DNA of 64,000 bases from Phaseolus vulgaris (lineage: Eukaryota; Streptophyta; Magnoliopsida; Fabales; Fabaceae): the NCBI RefSeq assembly GCF_000499845.2, contig NC_023758.2:19358034-19422033 (forward strand), in the 5' to 3' direction. Position 1 is the first letter of the stretch; each line of letters starts with the position of its first letter. Of the stretch, positions 42,353 to 56,980 are shown piece by piece. A model generated the notes under the pieces. The model saw only the letters and a program-made list of their open reading frames with translations. It had not been told where the DNA came from and ran no database searches. A program made the position numbers and the translations under genes.

Positions 42353-44199
42353 CATGTTCAATAGGTTGTATATTTTTGTTGTACTTTATGTATCCTAAGA
42401 AACACAACCTTCTAAATGTAATTCCACACTTAATTAACTTATAATCTTTCTGTTTTTTTTAACTTCTTGTTCAAAAAAATGTGTACACCCTCTTAACCAA
42501 AAAATACCCTCTCTTTGGTAAGATTTTTCTTTCTCTTAGTCCAAGCCTTTTCTGCTTTCAACCTCTTCCATGCTTTTAACTTCCATTGTTAGTTAATTGG
42601 TTAACAGTACAACAGTAATTGTCCACGGATAGAAAATGGTTGGTAATATAGTTCTTTTTTTATTATATAATCATAAAAGTCTTTCAAGATTTCATAATAA
42701 AAAACAAAAACAGTAATAAAATGTTCATCATACTCCTTGTACAATTCTCTTCCCTTTAAGATGTTAAAAATTCCTGCACACAAATTAGAAAATATTTGAT
42801 AAAAATAATATACTACGGATGTTGCTAACTAGTGTGTTTAGGGCATTGGGTTGGCCAAGGAGTTTTAAAGGTGAAGTTTTTAATTGAAATTATATGAAAG
42901 TTAATAAACATACAAGGAAGTGTATTTCTCTACACTCAAATATATATTTTTTAAGATGGCATTTGTTAAATATTAACAATTAGACTAAAATATCATTATT
43001 TATTACATTATAAATCTTTAGATTTTATAATTTTAGTAATAGTTATTAAAAACTAAATGAGGATGTATTCGAGAGAGAAAATATTGATTAAACTTTAAAA
43101 TTCTAAAATATTATTGACCTTGTTTTAATAACAAAATAAAATAGGTTAAAACATCTTTATAAAATATGAAATGAAGACAAAAATAGAAGCTTGTAGTATC
43201 TTGCATCCCAATTGCTTCTACTCATGACCACCTTTTGCTATAGTAACTTTCTTTCATTTTTATTAACAAAAAATAAAATAAAAGTAGGGTATTTGAGCAA
43301 TACTTAATTAACCATGAAGGGTTATAGTAGCTCTCTAAAAGCAGCTAATAATGAACTAAATTACAGGTATGAGAGGTTTTCAAGCTTCAACAATTTTTAG
43401 GTCAAAAGTGTATGTAGACTAACTAAATAGATCTTCAATCAAGGTGTTGGAAGTGTTTGAACGTATGTATGCAAGCTAGCTAATGGTTGGAAAGCTTAAA
43501 ATTGTAGGAAACGTGTGTTCTAGCTTATTACACATCTAGATGTTGATATGAAAGTTGATTTTTCATTACTCAATGCTTAATCAAAGAACCAATTAATGGT
43601 CTGAATAGCCTGACATTAGTTTTAAGAGCGTTTCACTTGAAAAGGACTTTTTTAGGTGCTTTAAGGATTTGAAAATTCTTTGCTCTCTAATTGCAGCCCT
43701 TCCAGAATCAATCAATCAATCAATAATAAATTCAAAATCTCAAATACGTAATACTTCATCGTTGCACACCACATTACCATAATTCTAATTGAGTGTGTTG
43801 AAACATCATGCCTTATCTTTGATTTTAGAGAATGTGTTTTGGATTCAATGCTGATATTTAAATCAATTTTTATAATTGTCCTTGAATTTTGTGTGAAATG
43901 GTGTTTTACTTAAAACAAAACCACACTATGTTATGTTGGTCAAATTTAATTGCAACGTTTTCGGCGAGAATATGTGAAGAAGATGTTTACCCTCCATTGC
44001 TGAAATCACAATGTTCGGAGCAGTTTCCCTAACGTACAATTGTCGTTTGTCAACCACACTTATCATCATCATCGTCATCATATTATTATAACTTGTAATA
44101 ATATTGAGGTTCAACTTATCTAAAAAACTTGAAAAGAACATTTGTTAAGAAAATATTACTATCATCTCATGTAACCCAATAAAAGAATAATAAAATATG
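42353..44199. other. intergenic, AT-rich; no gene seen
   Basis: Short frames only (for example 42601-42783 and 43926-44141, minus) with no recognisable domain. Confidence 0.5.
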
Positions 44200-44600
44200 T
44201 CGTGAAAAAATCATTAAAAAAAATTAATTTAGAAATAAAAAATAATTAATCATTATATTAATTAAAAATTAATATTATTTTATAATTTTAAAAATTATTA
44301 TTATTTAAAATAGTTTTTATTATTAATACAAATTTATAAAATAGTTTCTAAATTGATTATAATACCAAGATTTTACTTAATTATTTTAAATTTTAAATTA
44401 ATGTTTAACTATAAATTAGTGATTAATTTAGAATCTAAAATAATTAGTAACTAAAATTTTGATAATTAATGTTAAATATCAATTTAGAAACTACTTTATA
44501 AATGTTTTAATTTATAAAGAAATATTTAATTTAGTGTAATTAATTATTTTTGTTTATTAGATGAAGAAATAATTATTCTATTATTAAAAAAATATAAATA
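44200..44600. mobile_element. decayed relative of the CACTA-type MITE
   Basis: AAAAAATCATTAAAAAAAATTAATTTAGAAATAAAAAATAATTA and later TAGTTTCTAAATTG and TAGTAACTAAAATTTTGATA follow the MITE at 41934-42296, but the right end is lost. Boundaries approximate. Confidence 0.55.
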
Positions 44601-47600
44601 TTAAAGGTTTAAAAGCTAGAAGGTAGAAACCCTAAGTTAATGTTATGAAATATTTTATTTAGATTCATTGTTTAGTTTTTATAAAACATGTTATGAGTTG
44701 AGTATAATATTTATAAATCCTGTGTTTTTGTCTCCTTGGAGTACGGTTAACCTAGATTTTGACGTGAGATATTTGGTATAGTATGGTATCCATTGCATTG
44801 TCATTTTCAAGGAATCAAACAAAAGAATAGCTCTCCCATGCAAGGTCTACCATCAAACCTTCAACTAATATATGGACCCCAGACACCATTTTCTGAGCAC
44901 ATAATTTATTATTTCTGTATCATATATTACGAAAATAAATTTTCATCATAACGAATATTTGACAGGTAGGTTGAATCAAAAGGAAGAACAGTCACCCCAC
45001 CTTGTTCCTAGCCATCTACCATTTCCATATTTAATTTCCCTCACAAACACGCATAATATGAAAAGGGTGCACGAGATAAAAGTAAATAAAAAGTAAAAGG
45101 AAACCATAAATGTGACACATGATTCCTTCCTACACCTCCCCCAATATCTTCCTTCCTCTCTAAATACCTTGGAAGATACAAAGGTGTATATATATCTTAA
45201 ACAATGAAAGAAGCTCGATTGAAAAAGAAAGCATAAAAAGGATCATGTACTCTTACAACTAGGCATGGTAAACTAGATTACTTGTGCATGTACTATTAAT
45301 TAATTAATTAATGACTACTCTTACAAAAACTTTTTATTTTATTTTATTTTATCTCGCAATCTCGTGTATCTAATATGTTATTTGTTAGTGTTCACCCAAG
45401 GTAAGCCAATCTTGGTGTGCCGGATATGTGAAGATAAGAACAATAATTATAAAATTTTGTGTAGAAGTTTCAAATAGTGAGGTTGAAACGTGCGTGATGA
45501 TTGAGATGCGTTTAGTAGCTGAAGATGGCATTGTCCTTCACAACGAAAGGTCCAAAACCTAACTGTGGAGGCAAAGTTTGGTTGCATTTGTTTATTACAT
45601 GTGGGCGTGAAAACTCATACATGGATACGACACAAGAAGCCAAGTGTCTTCAAATTAATTATATGTACTTTACTTCCTATGTCATTCTTACACACAACTT
45701 TTCCAATTGCCCATACAATGTATGGAGGATTATTCACATGGCGTCTAGTAACATTTATGTCTTCAAATGATGAAGGTTTATTTGAATAACATCAACGACC
45801 ACTAATCAACATTTGTTTTTGCGTTTTAGGTTATATGTTTTAGTTTATCAAATGGATTTGTTTTAGGATATATGTGTTGGAGTTTTTAAAGTATTCAGAA
45901 ACGTGATTTTTGTTTTTGTTGGTTGGTTTTTCTCATCAATCTTTATCTTAAATTTAATTTTGTATATGGACTGAGACAACTTACATAATTTTTTTATGAA
46001 ATTATTTTTTATTGATAAAAAAATAACTAATCAACATTTGTGTTTCACTCTATTATCTTTATAAACAAATACATATGGGAGATGTATATGGATGTCAAAG
46101 AGAAGGGAAGAAAAAGTTATCTGAATTTTCATGTGTTTGGTTAGCCTTATTTTGTAGTGTTATACCCATCATGTGTGTGTGTTCACTAATGAAAAAGTAA
46201 GCAAAATGATATGGTTGTTTTCACTAGTAGGGTATAGGGTTTTATTTGATAAAAAAAAGCCTATTGGAATTTTCACCGATAATGTGATCTTTTGGAGTGG
46301 ATTTTGAGTGGATAGCTAAATGATAGTAAAATGGAAGCCATCGAAAAAGTTACCTTGCTTTTATAGCTAGAGGAGAGAAAGGGTCTCAAAATACCTCAAA
46401 GATATAGAGTTTTGATTAATTAATTAATTAATTTGGGTGATTATTGACCAAGTCGAAAAGGAAACTGATCTCATTATTTTAATTGGGATAGTAATCAAGA
46501 TTAACTGATTTGACCCCATTGTGTCTTATTCATTGACGCTGCCTCATACAGCATACATATATATATATTAGTTTAATGTGAATAAAAGGTAATGCTATAA
46601 TAGTGCAAATCGATGTTTAGGTACCTAAATCTTCGTTGCTTTCACATGATCGAACATCACCATGTTAACTTTTCTTTATACAACCAATTAAGCTGTTCAC
46701 GATTGAATGTTAATTTTATAAAAGCAAAAATGAGCAAGGTCCAATGGATCTTCTTTCTTTTCCACCTACAAAAATAATAAATAAATAAAACAATACCAAG
46801 ATCAATAGGTAAGGAATTAATTAGAGAGATGAGAGATACCAATTAGGATTGATATTTTAATTGAAAATGTTGAACTAAAAATAAATATGTTTGTGAATTA
46901 ATTTAATTTGAATGAACACTAACAACAATAAAAAAGTTTGAATGAACTCAAAATTAGAAAGATCAACCAAAACAATGATACAATTATTTTGGTACTTTTT
47001 TTTATGAAAGATATATTTATTTGTATGGAAAAAATCAAACAAATTAATATAAAAGAGGATTGCTATATGAAAAAGAAATAATGAAGAAAAAGGATACTAT
47101 AATTAAAACTTGAAAGGATTTATGTGCAACTCAACTGATAAAAAAATTACACGTAAATCAGGAAAACAGAAGATATTCATGTGAAAATATACTTTTCAAA
47201 ACTTAAATTGTATGCAAAATGTAAAAATAATAAGAAAATTACTAAGGAGAAACTACGAACTATATAAAAAAAATTAACAAGGTGAATAAATATAAATATA
47301 GTTCTTCTTATATTTTTTTTATTGTTTTAATGGTGTAATTAGTACATAATATTTGTAACACTTTAAAAGTACTCTTAATCTCTATATGTAAACACAATTT
47401 GTCTGGTATTTTATGTGTCACCTATATTTATTTATCATTTTTTTGAGATAGACAGTTGCACCTAGTTGATGAACAACTCCTTCCTAGTACTTTCATAATT
47501 TATTGAGAATAATAAATTTACTTTCTCTTTTTTCAATAGATTTATCTATATTCAAAATGTTTTTTTTTCTTTACAAATATTATCAAGAAACTTTAATTAT

Positions 47601-48163
47601 CACCAACCACATATTATACGCACTACTAAATCAAAGAATTCACTAGATTTTACATCCATGTCATTTTTTTAACAATAGATTTTCATCTCCACATAATTTT
47701 TTCAATAACAACACTATTTTATATTTTTTTATTTCATTAATATTTCATTATGCCTAGTGTTTTTTCAAGAAGTGGTAAACTGAAAATAGGCAGTTTATAT
47801 GAAGGCCACTTTACCATGGGTAGGATAACATATTTGCCAACTAATCACACAAATTGATTAAATAATCTTTGAAATATATTATAATCATTTAGTAATATAA
47901 TTTCAACACTTGTGATAAATAAAAATATGTAGTTAATTATATTTAATTTCAATAGTTTTAATCTAATTTAATTATTTCTTATATTTAAATTATTCAAAAT
48001 ATTGTTTATAACGTTTAGATTCTAATCAATTTTATTTGTTCACAATATAAACAAAAATTAATTGAAATATTTTATCATTTTATATTTCAAAATACTGAAA
48101 ATTTGCTATACAATTATATAAATAGAAAAAAAAAGATTTTATTTTTTTTAATATACACACACT

Positions 48164-48199
<36 letters not shown>

Positions 48200-50879
48200 G
48201 AATAACATAAGTTAAACGCTATAGTTTATTGAAAAAAATGTGATCCAATAATGTTTCACACAAAATAAACCCTCATATTGTGATCCAAATAAAACGACAA
48301 TTATTTTTAGAAAGTTGCCAAGACAATTGAACGATTAAGAATTAATATAGAAAAATTATTATAAATCATTTAAAATTATAATTTTTTTAGCTATTAATTA
48401 GTAATGCAAAGTCATTAAAAAAAACATTTTTAGTGAACTAAACTTGAAATAAAATATAAAAATTAATATTTTTATATTTATCAACAATAATTATTCAAAA
48501 ATTTATACACGCATTGCATTTACCAATAAGTAACTTTAAATTTTGACTATAAAAAAAAATACTTCTAAGTATAAATAAATTCAAGATCGTTTTTAATACA
48601 AAAATATGTAATTTATTTTTAAGTGGATATCTTATGAAGAATCAATAAACAATTAAAGACTTGAAGACAAACAACAAAAGTGGAAGAAGTCACTTAAGTT
48701 ATCGTCGCACACCAAAGTTTAAACATTACATAAAGAAACATCAGACAATTCATTGAAAAGCATAAGAAGATTGACGCATTAGAGAATCGAACAAATCCAA
48801 TAACATATTGGATGCTTAACAAGATCATATATAAATTTTAGTGAACTAGACTTGTAACCCTTCATTGAAGATCCCGACACATGTATAACCTACTTATGAG
48901 ATATTTATGCTTTTTATGGTACAATCCATACATAAAATATATTGTTGTCCTTATTCTCAACAAAAGAAGTATAATATTAATTGTCACACAAAATCCAAAC
49001 AATGTTTAAAGATTTGATATCAATGACAACACACAAGCATTGAGTCATTATCGATCTTTTTGAGACACATATAAATAGAAGCTCGCCACACACATAATGA
49101 CATGACAAACATTTATACAACACTTTTATGTGCATAAGTTCCCAAAATTTTCATTCTTTTATGTGAGAGTACCTATAATAAAGAGTATTTTCATTGTAAA
49201 TTTTTCACATTTATGTTAAGTTAGATTCTAGAAAAGGAGTGTTGTATTTCATATTCACTCAATCGAGTGTGAAATCTTTTAAGAAATAAATTTATTGTAT
49301 AATCTGAAGAGGATTTGTTTACTTATCTTGGAGAAATATTGTGTACTTTATGTCACTACCTAAGATTACAAAGATATAACACTGTTATGTATGACTCTTT
49401 TTGTATATCAGATACTTGGGTATCTATTGGAAGGGTAGCAAATTATGAATGTTCATTAGGATTAGTTTTTTTGACCCCACTATGGTTTGGGTTCTAAAAT
49501 TTAGGGGTGATTTATACACTAGTTGAGGAGTTTATATATGTTTTGTATGAATCATCCTTGATTGGTTTCCTGTACATGTATAAGGGTTGAAACACCCTTT
49601 TATGCTTGCCATTAATTTATTCTTTTGTTGATAAAAAAATTGTCACTAAATTCATAGGTAGTTTAGTGGATAACATGGAAAGACTTTGTGTACTCGTGTA
49701 AGTCAAGTAATAGTAAGAATATTTGAAAATATTTTATTACTTAATAAAATCCTTTACGATTTGTACAAAAGAAGTAAATGTAGCCTTGGTTTAACGTAAA
49801 CTAATTAAAACCTAAAATATTCATTATCTATTTCTATTACTTGCACATTATTTTTCTTAGACGTTTGTTAAACAAATTTTAAAAACTTTTGTAAATGTGT
49901 TTCTAAAGCCTTTAGACGACCCCTTTAATCGCCAAATCGGAGAATTTGCAAAAAAAATCTCTAAACAATGTTTTAAACTCTTTTCAACTCCATTATAGAG
50001 CTAATTTTTTCTTTCATAAATTATCTTTTTTTAAAACATGTTATTATTAGGATTATTTTATATTTTTTGAATCATTGCAATTCGGATTTGAATTTTAAAT
50101 TTAAAAATAGATAAAACTAAAATTAAGATGATTCAAATTTGGAGAGAAGAAAAAAATGAAGGTTGAAAACTAGAGACGAGTCATCCTTATTAAAAAAGCC
50201 CAATGCTTCTTTTATAGATCTTGTTCTTTTATCTTTTATGTTTGCATATCTATGGTGTTTATGTTTATCATCATGCATTAAAAGATACGATAGGTATAAG
50301 CAATAAAAAAATATTTTCTTATGTGCTTTGAATCTCTAGTACATCTTCTTTGTTTCTTCTCTTCTATTAGTTAAGGAAAATTGTGAGCACCTTTATTACT
50401 CAAATATGTTTCTTTTTCTTTTGTTTTTTCTTTTGCTTACACACTATTTTTTTAATATTTTAGGGTTTAAAGATCAAAGAATGACCATAGACTTAGAGTT
50501 TCACACAATCTTGTTTTATAAAATGTAAGGTAAATTTTTCCACATTTTTTTTTATTTCAAGATTTAGGGGATTTGTTTGTTCTTCATCATGTCTCCTTTT
50601 GATGTGAGTTGATTTTAGGATTGCACATTTTTTTTGGTTGCTCTTGTTTATGATTTTTTATTTTTAGTAATGCAAAGTGAGAACCCAAAGAAGATCCTCA
50701 TTGGACACGAACTTAACCAAGTGGTTAAGTAAGTGTGAAGGTTCACTTTTAGAGGACAAAAGGAAAAACACAAGTATATGGCGACTATGATGAATGGAGT
50801 AGAAATTAAATAACCAAGGAAGTAAATGATGAATGAAGGTGACCAAAAGAAAAAGACATAATCAGAAACATAAGATGGA
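44601..50879. other. long AT-rich gene-free stretch
   Basis: No open frame with a known domain. A (TA)n run lies at about 48165-48197. TTTTTATTGATAAAAAAATAA near 46005 and TTCTTTTGTTGATAAAAAAATT near 49625 resemble LINE 3' ends. A TTAATTAATTAA run lies near 45295-45310. The frame at 45525-45770 is not recognisable. Confidence 0.45.
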
Positions 50880-51420
50880 AGAGTAAAATGGCGTAATGAA
50901 AGGATGGAGAAGAGATAAGGTGAAGGAAGCTTATGGAGAAATGGAGAAGATGATCACGCCACTTGGAGGGTGAGAAACTCAAAGATAAGTGAAGGAAAAA
51001 CTGCCACTTAAAATGCTCATACACTCAAGATAAAACCCAAAATAATTTAGGAGACAAATTTCACTAATCACTCAAGCAAAGTTTTTTTACTATATTCAAA
51101 ATCTAGGTGAAAATAGATAGGCAAGACACCCTATTTATAGGAATGGGTGCCTTGGTGGGAAAGATGGGGGAGGGGTAGAAGAGTCATAAGAGAGGGGCGA
51201 CCTAGGGGTTGACCTAGGTCAAAGTCGCCCCTAGTCTTAGCTTATAGAAGCTAGGGCTACCTCCTAACCCTAATGAACTTGGCACAAGCTAAATTGATAA
51301 ATACACCCCCTATTATGCTATATGGACCATACTCTACTGAAATTAAAAACAAAGAAACTAGTTGGTGCTCAGCTCCCATGGCTTGAGCTCTGCTCATGGT
51401 GATCCTCTAAGAAATGATGG
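50880..51420 (+). repeat. paralogue of the repeat at 11508-13934, without the hAT element
   Basis: CACCCTATTTATAGGAATGGGTGCCTTGGTGG (51127-51158) is the same as at 11753-11784. Here it runs on directly into GAAAGATGGGGGAGG, matching ACAAGATGGGGAAGG at 13459. So this is the empty site for the hAT insertion. The region is GC-richer than its surroundings and has an LTR-like TATA box (CTATTTATAGG). Confidence 0.8.
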
Positions 51421-52030
51421 ACTCTGAAGCACTGACTAATGTTCTCACCGGCTCGAGGTCGGTCGGAATTCAGGTGAGTTCCGAGTAGTCTCCCTTCAAG
51501 CTCTAGTGATTTAGCCTCTAGGGAATGAGAGGGGCTCAACTTGCAGAAAATACTCTGACACTTAAGTCAATAAGAGCATTAAGTTTCTGTGTATAAAGTG
51601 AATATAGAGCTAAAATTTGAGTTGAGAGTACTCCATGTGAGTGGTCATCTATTTATAAGTCTTCATGGGCTTGGATCTTCAATATTGGTTTCTCCTAGGC
51701 TTTAATGTGGCATATTATAGTATTCTTTCATAAAATTTGAATATCATGTATATAAATCGGAGTATTATGTAATATAATCAGAACATTTATTTAATGTAAG
51801 CATGAATATTGTGCAAGTAAGTCAGAACATTTAAAGCGGTCGAGATTTTGTGCCTTAAAAACACGTTAGTTATGTTGTGACGAGATTGCTTATTCTTGAT
51901 ATTATTTTAACAAGATCAACGAACTGGGTTTTAGGCTCACCTTACCGCGTTTTAGGCTTGCTCAGTCGACCTTATCAGACTACCTAATGGGTCGGTCTAT
52001 TCGGCCCAATTCCTAGCAGTCTCGTGACGG
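51421..52030 (+). mobile_element. LTR-like, GC-rich segment
   Basis: CTCACCGGCTCGAGGTCGGTC, GAGTGGTCATCTATTTATAAG (TATA-like) and GGGTCGGTCTATTCGGCCC..CGTGACGGTACAAC have the look of a plant gypsy LTR. There is no coding part and no duplication found. It ends where AT-rich MITE sequence begins. Confidence 0.45.
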
Positions 52031-52406
52031 TACAACTAAATTAGAGACAATTTCATAACCTAGATAAATTATTGATATAGTTTCTATTATTAATAAAAAA
52101 ATATAAAATAGTTTTTAAATTGGTATCTAACCATTAGTTACCAAGTTTTTAGCTACTAACCGCTCTATATTCTAAATTAGTCTTTTAGAGACTAATTTAC
52201 AATCTAAAATATTAATAGTTAAAATCTTAATAGCTAATTTAAATACCAATTTAAAAAGTATTTTATAATTTTTTTTATTAATAATAAAAATCACTTTAGA
52301 TACCAATAATTTTTTAGTCTTTAAAATATTATATAATTTAATCAATATAGTAACTAATTATTTTTTATTTCTAAATTGAATTATTATTTAATGATTTTCT
52401 TGTAAT
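52031..52406 (+). mobile_element. CACTA-type MITE, 5' end degraded
   Basis: Interior TAGTTTCTATTATTAATAA..AAATTGGTATCTAACC and right end TTTAATGATTTTCTTGTAA match the copy at 41934-42296. The left CACTA end is not preserved. Confidence 0.75.
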
Positions 52407-53462
52407 AATGTGGTGTAACTTGAAATGAATTTGAAAAGAAAATTTATTTTAAATTGACTATAATTAAGACTTGCACATTTATGGTATGGTTGCTTTTCTA
52501 AATTATTTTACAAACTAGACATCATTTAATTTTTGTCTTTTCGAAATAAAAGTTTGATCTGAAATTCTTTTTTAGTCTCTTAATTTAATTATATTTTTAA
52601 TTAATAATACATAACTTACCTAAATTCTAAATCTAAACCTTAAACTTTTATATCTCTCACTTCTTACTTTGGTTTGGTTGGTGTTGATACTATATGATTT
52701 CAATTTGTTATTTTCGCAAATTGATTACAGTAGTATTTTAAAAAAATCATATTAAAAAGAGATTTTGTTTTTCAAATAGACAATATTTAGTCAGTTAAGA
52801 ATCTTTTGGAATAGTCATCATGAATCCAAAGGTGTTATTTTGAATTTGTTTTTAGTTATGTAAAAAAGATTTATCCTTGATTGTTGTTGGTGATTTAAAT
52901 TAAAGTAATATTGCTTTTAATGTAGGGAGATAAAATAGAAGTGGTAATTAAAAAAAATTTTACTGAAATGGAAGGATAAGTTAAAAAGAATAAAAAACAC
53001 TTATAGGTATTGTTGATTAAATTACTCTTTAAGAAGCTGGTTTTCACTAGTGGAATATTTGTTAAGGAACAACATTTTCTTAACATGCACTAGTAGGTAT
53101 AATATTTTTAATACATTTATAGATTTTTGTTAGTTTTTACTAACTAATATGTTTTGATTTAACAATCATACTAAATTATTGATTTTTGTAAAAATGTTGC
53201 AAATATAATTGATACTTTCCATATTATATGAGTAGCTTAAATGCTCATCCAAAAAGATTGTAATCAAGTTGAAATTGAAAGATCTTTAAGTAGTAATTTT
53301 TTTTAATGTTGTAATTTGAATTTGCTTTTAAACTAGTAGTGCCACAATTTAATGCTTTTAATCTTTGATTTCATTATAATGGTAATTTTCTTAATTGTAT
53401 CATTTGGGTACAACATGAAACTAATAACATGACATATTATATGATCAAATACAAAATTTAGT
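52407..53462. other. intergenic, AT-rich; nothing recognised
   Basis: No domain-bearing frame. The minus-strand frame at 52895-53086 is unremarkable. Confidence 0.45.
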
Positions 53463-53464
53463 TA

Positions 53465-53791
53465 ACTACTAAAAAATCATTAAATAAAAAAAATTTAGAG
53501 ATAAAATAATTAGTTGTTATATTTATTAAATTAGATATTACTTTAGAGACTAAAAAATTATTAGTATCTAAATTAATTTCTATTATTGATAAATAATTTT
53601 TAAATTAATATTTAATTAGCTACATAGGATTTAGCTATCAATTATTTAAATTTTAGAGTTGGTATTTCAAACTTAGTAACTAGTTAAATACCAATATACC
53701 AAAGTTTTTTTTATATCTAATTTAGTCATTATAACAACTAATTATTTATTATCTCTAAAATTTATTTCTATTTAATGATTTTCTTGTAGTG
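53465..53791 (+). mobile_element. CACTA-type MITE
   Basis: Left ACTACTAAAAAATCATTAAAT and right ATTTAATGATTTTCTTGTAGTG are inverted repeats with some changes on the left. The interior words match the other family members. The left end has lost the exact CACTA, so the 3-bp duplication cannot be confirmed. Confidence 0.82.
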
Positions 53792-56700
53792 ATTTATAAC
53801 TATTATTTTGATGCAGTAAGGATAAAATATGCATAAAATTAAACATACAATAATATGTGAACACAATTTGTATTTTTAAAAATAACCATTATATTGATTA
53901 TTTTAGAAAAATAAATTATATTGTTGTATTTTTATAATTAGTTAGATATTTTTATAATATCACGTCACTTACAAATCTTATTCAATATGATATTACCATA
54001 TTTTGTAAATTAGTAGTATATTTCTAAATATAATATATCTATTATTTATTTACTTGAACTTAAATCTCAATAATTTTTTTATTGAGAGAATAAAAACTAA
54101 ATAAATTAATTTAATTTAATACAATTAATTAATGAAAATCAAGTTTAGTTTTACAACTTAGCTACATCATTCTAATATTTACTAAACTAAAGTTTCGTGA
54201 ATTTCATCATCATGAGATAAAGTTATAGTCAAGTTATTTCTAATAGTATTAAATCATTATTTAAATGAAGTTATTGTATTATTTTAGTTTGATAAACTTT
54301 GAGTAGTCCAATTAAAATTTAGTTTTCTAGATCAGTTTCTACGAAGTTCAATTGTACTAATTAGTATTTAGTTTGTTAAGGTGACAAACTATTAGAAAAA
54401 GTCAATGATTTCAATAGAAAACATGTATGGTGCATGAACGTTAAGAGAAGAAGAGAGAAAAAGACATCTTTCATGAAAAAAATTTAAATAAAAAGGTGAG
54501 TTAACTTTTTATTACTTAGTAAAAGATTTATAATGTTAAAAAAAATCACAATAAATAATAAAAACTATAAAAACAAGTAAAAAAAAATACATTTAATTTT
54601 TTATTAATTATATTTTTCTTTTAAATAATTATTTGACGAAATGCATCCGTGATTATTCGCGCATAATTGCTAGTGTTTTGGAAAAAAAAATTCTCTGGCC
54701 TCGAAACCCATTACACAAATTAAGAAGGTGATGCATTTAAGTTTCCCATTTACATGTATTGGGAAAGATCTTGCATAAGCATTTATAAAACAGATATGAA
54801 GAAAAATAAACCTAATTCTTCATAAAATTACATTAGTTTATACGTAAAAAAATCATACAAAGAATTTTCTAATATTTTTTTAAGTTTAATTTTCAATTCA
54901 TACATTAATTAATTTTAATTTATTTAAACATTAATTTTTTTAGTTATTATTATTTTTCTTTTCCATTTAAAATCCCAACACCCAAATCAACTTACAATTC
55001 ATTTATCTAATAAACCCACTTTCTCCTGTTTATCTAGACATAATCAATAAATTTATGTTGTTGAAGTATTTGTCTAGATCCACAATGACGAAAAAGCATT
55101 ATTAAATTCCTTAGGCTTCTCACAAACATGGCCTTAGTCATCAATCAAGCAATTAAATTCCAACTTAGTGGCACTACAAGAACAAGAATGACTAGACATT
55201 TGAAAACCAATTTGTCGATTACCATTTTGGATGAATCTCTTCAAGCACAACCACTCAACATTTCTCCATCACCAGTATGCATAGGCATGGCTACAAATTC
55301 AAAAATAGCCGCAATATAATATAATTATAAATATTTATGAAAAAAAAAAATAGAAGGTGTATTCCTGGACCTAAATAAGCGGAGCAATATTCATTAACAA
55401 TATGAATATTAACCGCATGCAATTAATTTTTTTTTATATATATATATATATTATTGGTAATCATTCTAAAACAGTTATATTCACATTTATGTGTGGGCAA
55501 GAGGTTTGGATGAACACTTCTTCTCTTAAATGACGTGTCGGACACAAATATCGATGTTAACAATTGTAGGATATTTATTGGTGAAGTTTTCAATTAAACA
55601 AATATTTGTTGAATTTCTAACAATTCTAGTACGATTCTAACACAATCTTAAAAAGAATAAATACAATAATTTTTTAAAATTTTAAATTTATTGTATAAAT
55701 TTGTATTATGATTATAAAAATAAGGAACAAATTCTTTTGAACCAGTTATGAAAAACATTTTGCTGCTCCCAAAAATATTTGAAACATATTTGTGTACATA
55801 AACATTTATTATCAATTTATAATTATATAATATATATATTTGTATCTTCATATTCTACATTTTAGAGATTATACGTATCTTTGTGTTCGTGTCGTGTCAA
55901 TGTCTATATCGATGTTTGTGCTAGATAGATGGACATTGTTCCTTTGTAACTGAAGTGATTATTTGTACAAGCATGATCTTCTCAAGTTAAGTCTATCAGT
56001 ATAATTATAAAAAATATTTTTTACTTACTCAATATTTGATACTTGTAAAATACTCGAACATTATAATTCTCTTATAGATTCATATTGATGACAATAACTA
56101 AAATTTACCACCTCAAACATAAAAAGACAAGGAATATAATTTATCTATCATATCTGTTATGTATAAGTATGAGTATTGGCATTTCAGAAAGAGAGAAAAA
56201 AAGAAAATAAAAGAAGGATTAAGGTGGGGAAACAAGAAGCAAAGATGGAGATGGGGTGGAATTTTGTCTTTTATGGCGAGGAATTTGTGCGTATACCAGA
56301 TAATTTGGAAAGAAATAATAATAGTGTGTTGTGAAGAGTGACGTACATTAGAGAAACTATTATGATAGACCCCACAAATGGACGAATCTCAACATCAATC
56401 TGTTGCAGTGACGTAGGTAAGGGATGATTGTTTTCTTTGTCTCCATTCTAAGTTTGAATTCATTTGTAAATTCATGGTAGAGTTGTTGGTTGGTTTTTAG
56501 TGACCAAATTGATCTCATTAGACATATATTATTTGTTTGTATAACACAAGTGGAATGCTCCACGCCCTCATTTTTCTAAGATTTGGCGGAATATATTATT
56601 ATTATAGGTCTTTTTCATGCACAATCACATGGGCTAATGCATCATTTATTTCTTTAATTTCTATTTAAGCATAACAAACTTGGCCTCATCTTTGAAACCG

Positions 56701-56980
56701 TTTCATTTTATACAAAATACCTGCATGGATTCGGTAAGACTGTACCTATATGTAATATTATTTTTTAATTGAATATGACCCAATGAGTATGTACATGTAC
56801 TTATTTATCTTAACTATTATCGTCTCATAATTTTTTCTCTTATAAATTATTAAAATACTTTTAGTTTATCAGATAATTTAACAAACTTGATTTTATTAAT
56901 ACATTTCGTCACTTGTTTCACTTTATTTGAGTAATTCTTTTTCTATTATACTATTTTCATTATTACTTTTATTTTTTGGA
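53792..56980. other. AT-rich intergenic DNA; no gene seen
   Basis: A (TA)n run lies at about 55436-55452. The small frame at 55128-55319 (63 codons) and that at 56159-56341 show no known motif. Confidence 0.45.

Noticed and set aside
45525..45789. Two overlapping plus-strand frames of 74-81 codons
   Set aside because: They overlap in different frames, resemble nothing known and have no gene-like context.
55128..55319. 63-codon plus-strand frame
   Set aside because: Short, no motif, no nearby exon candidates.
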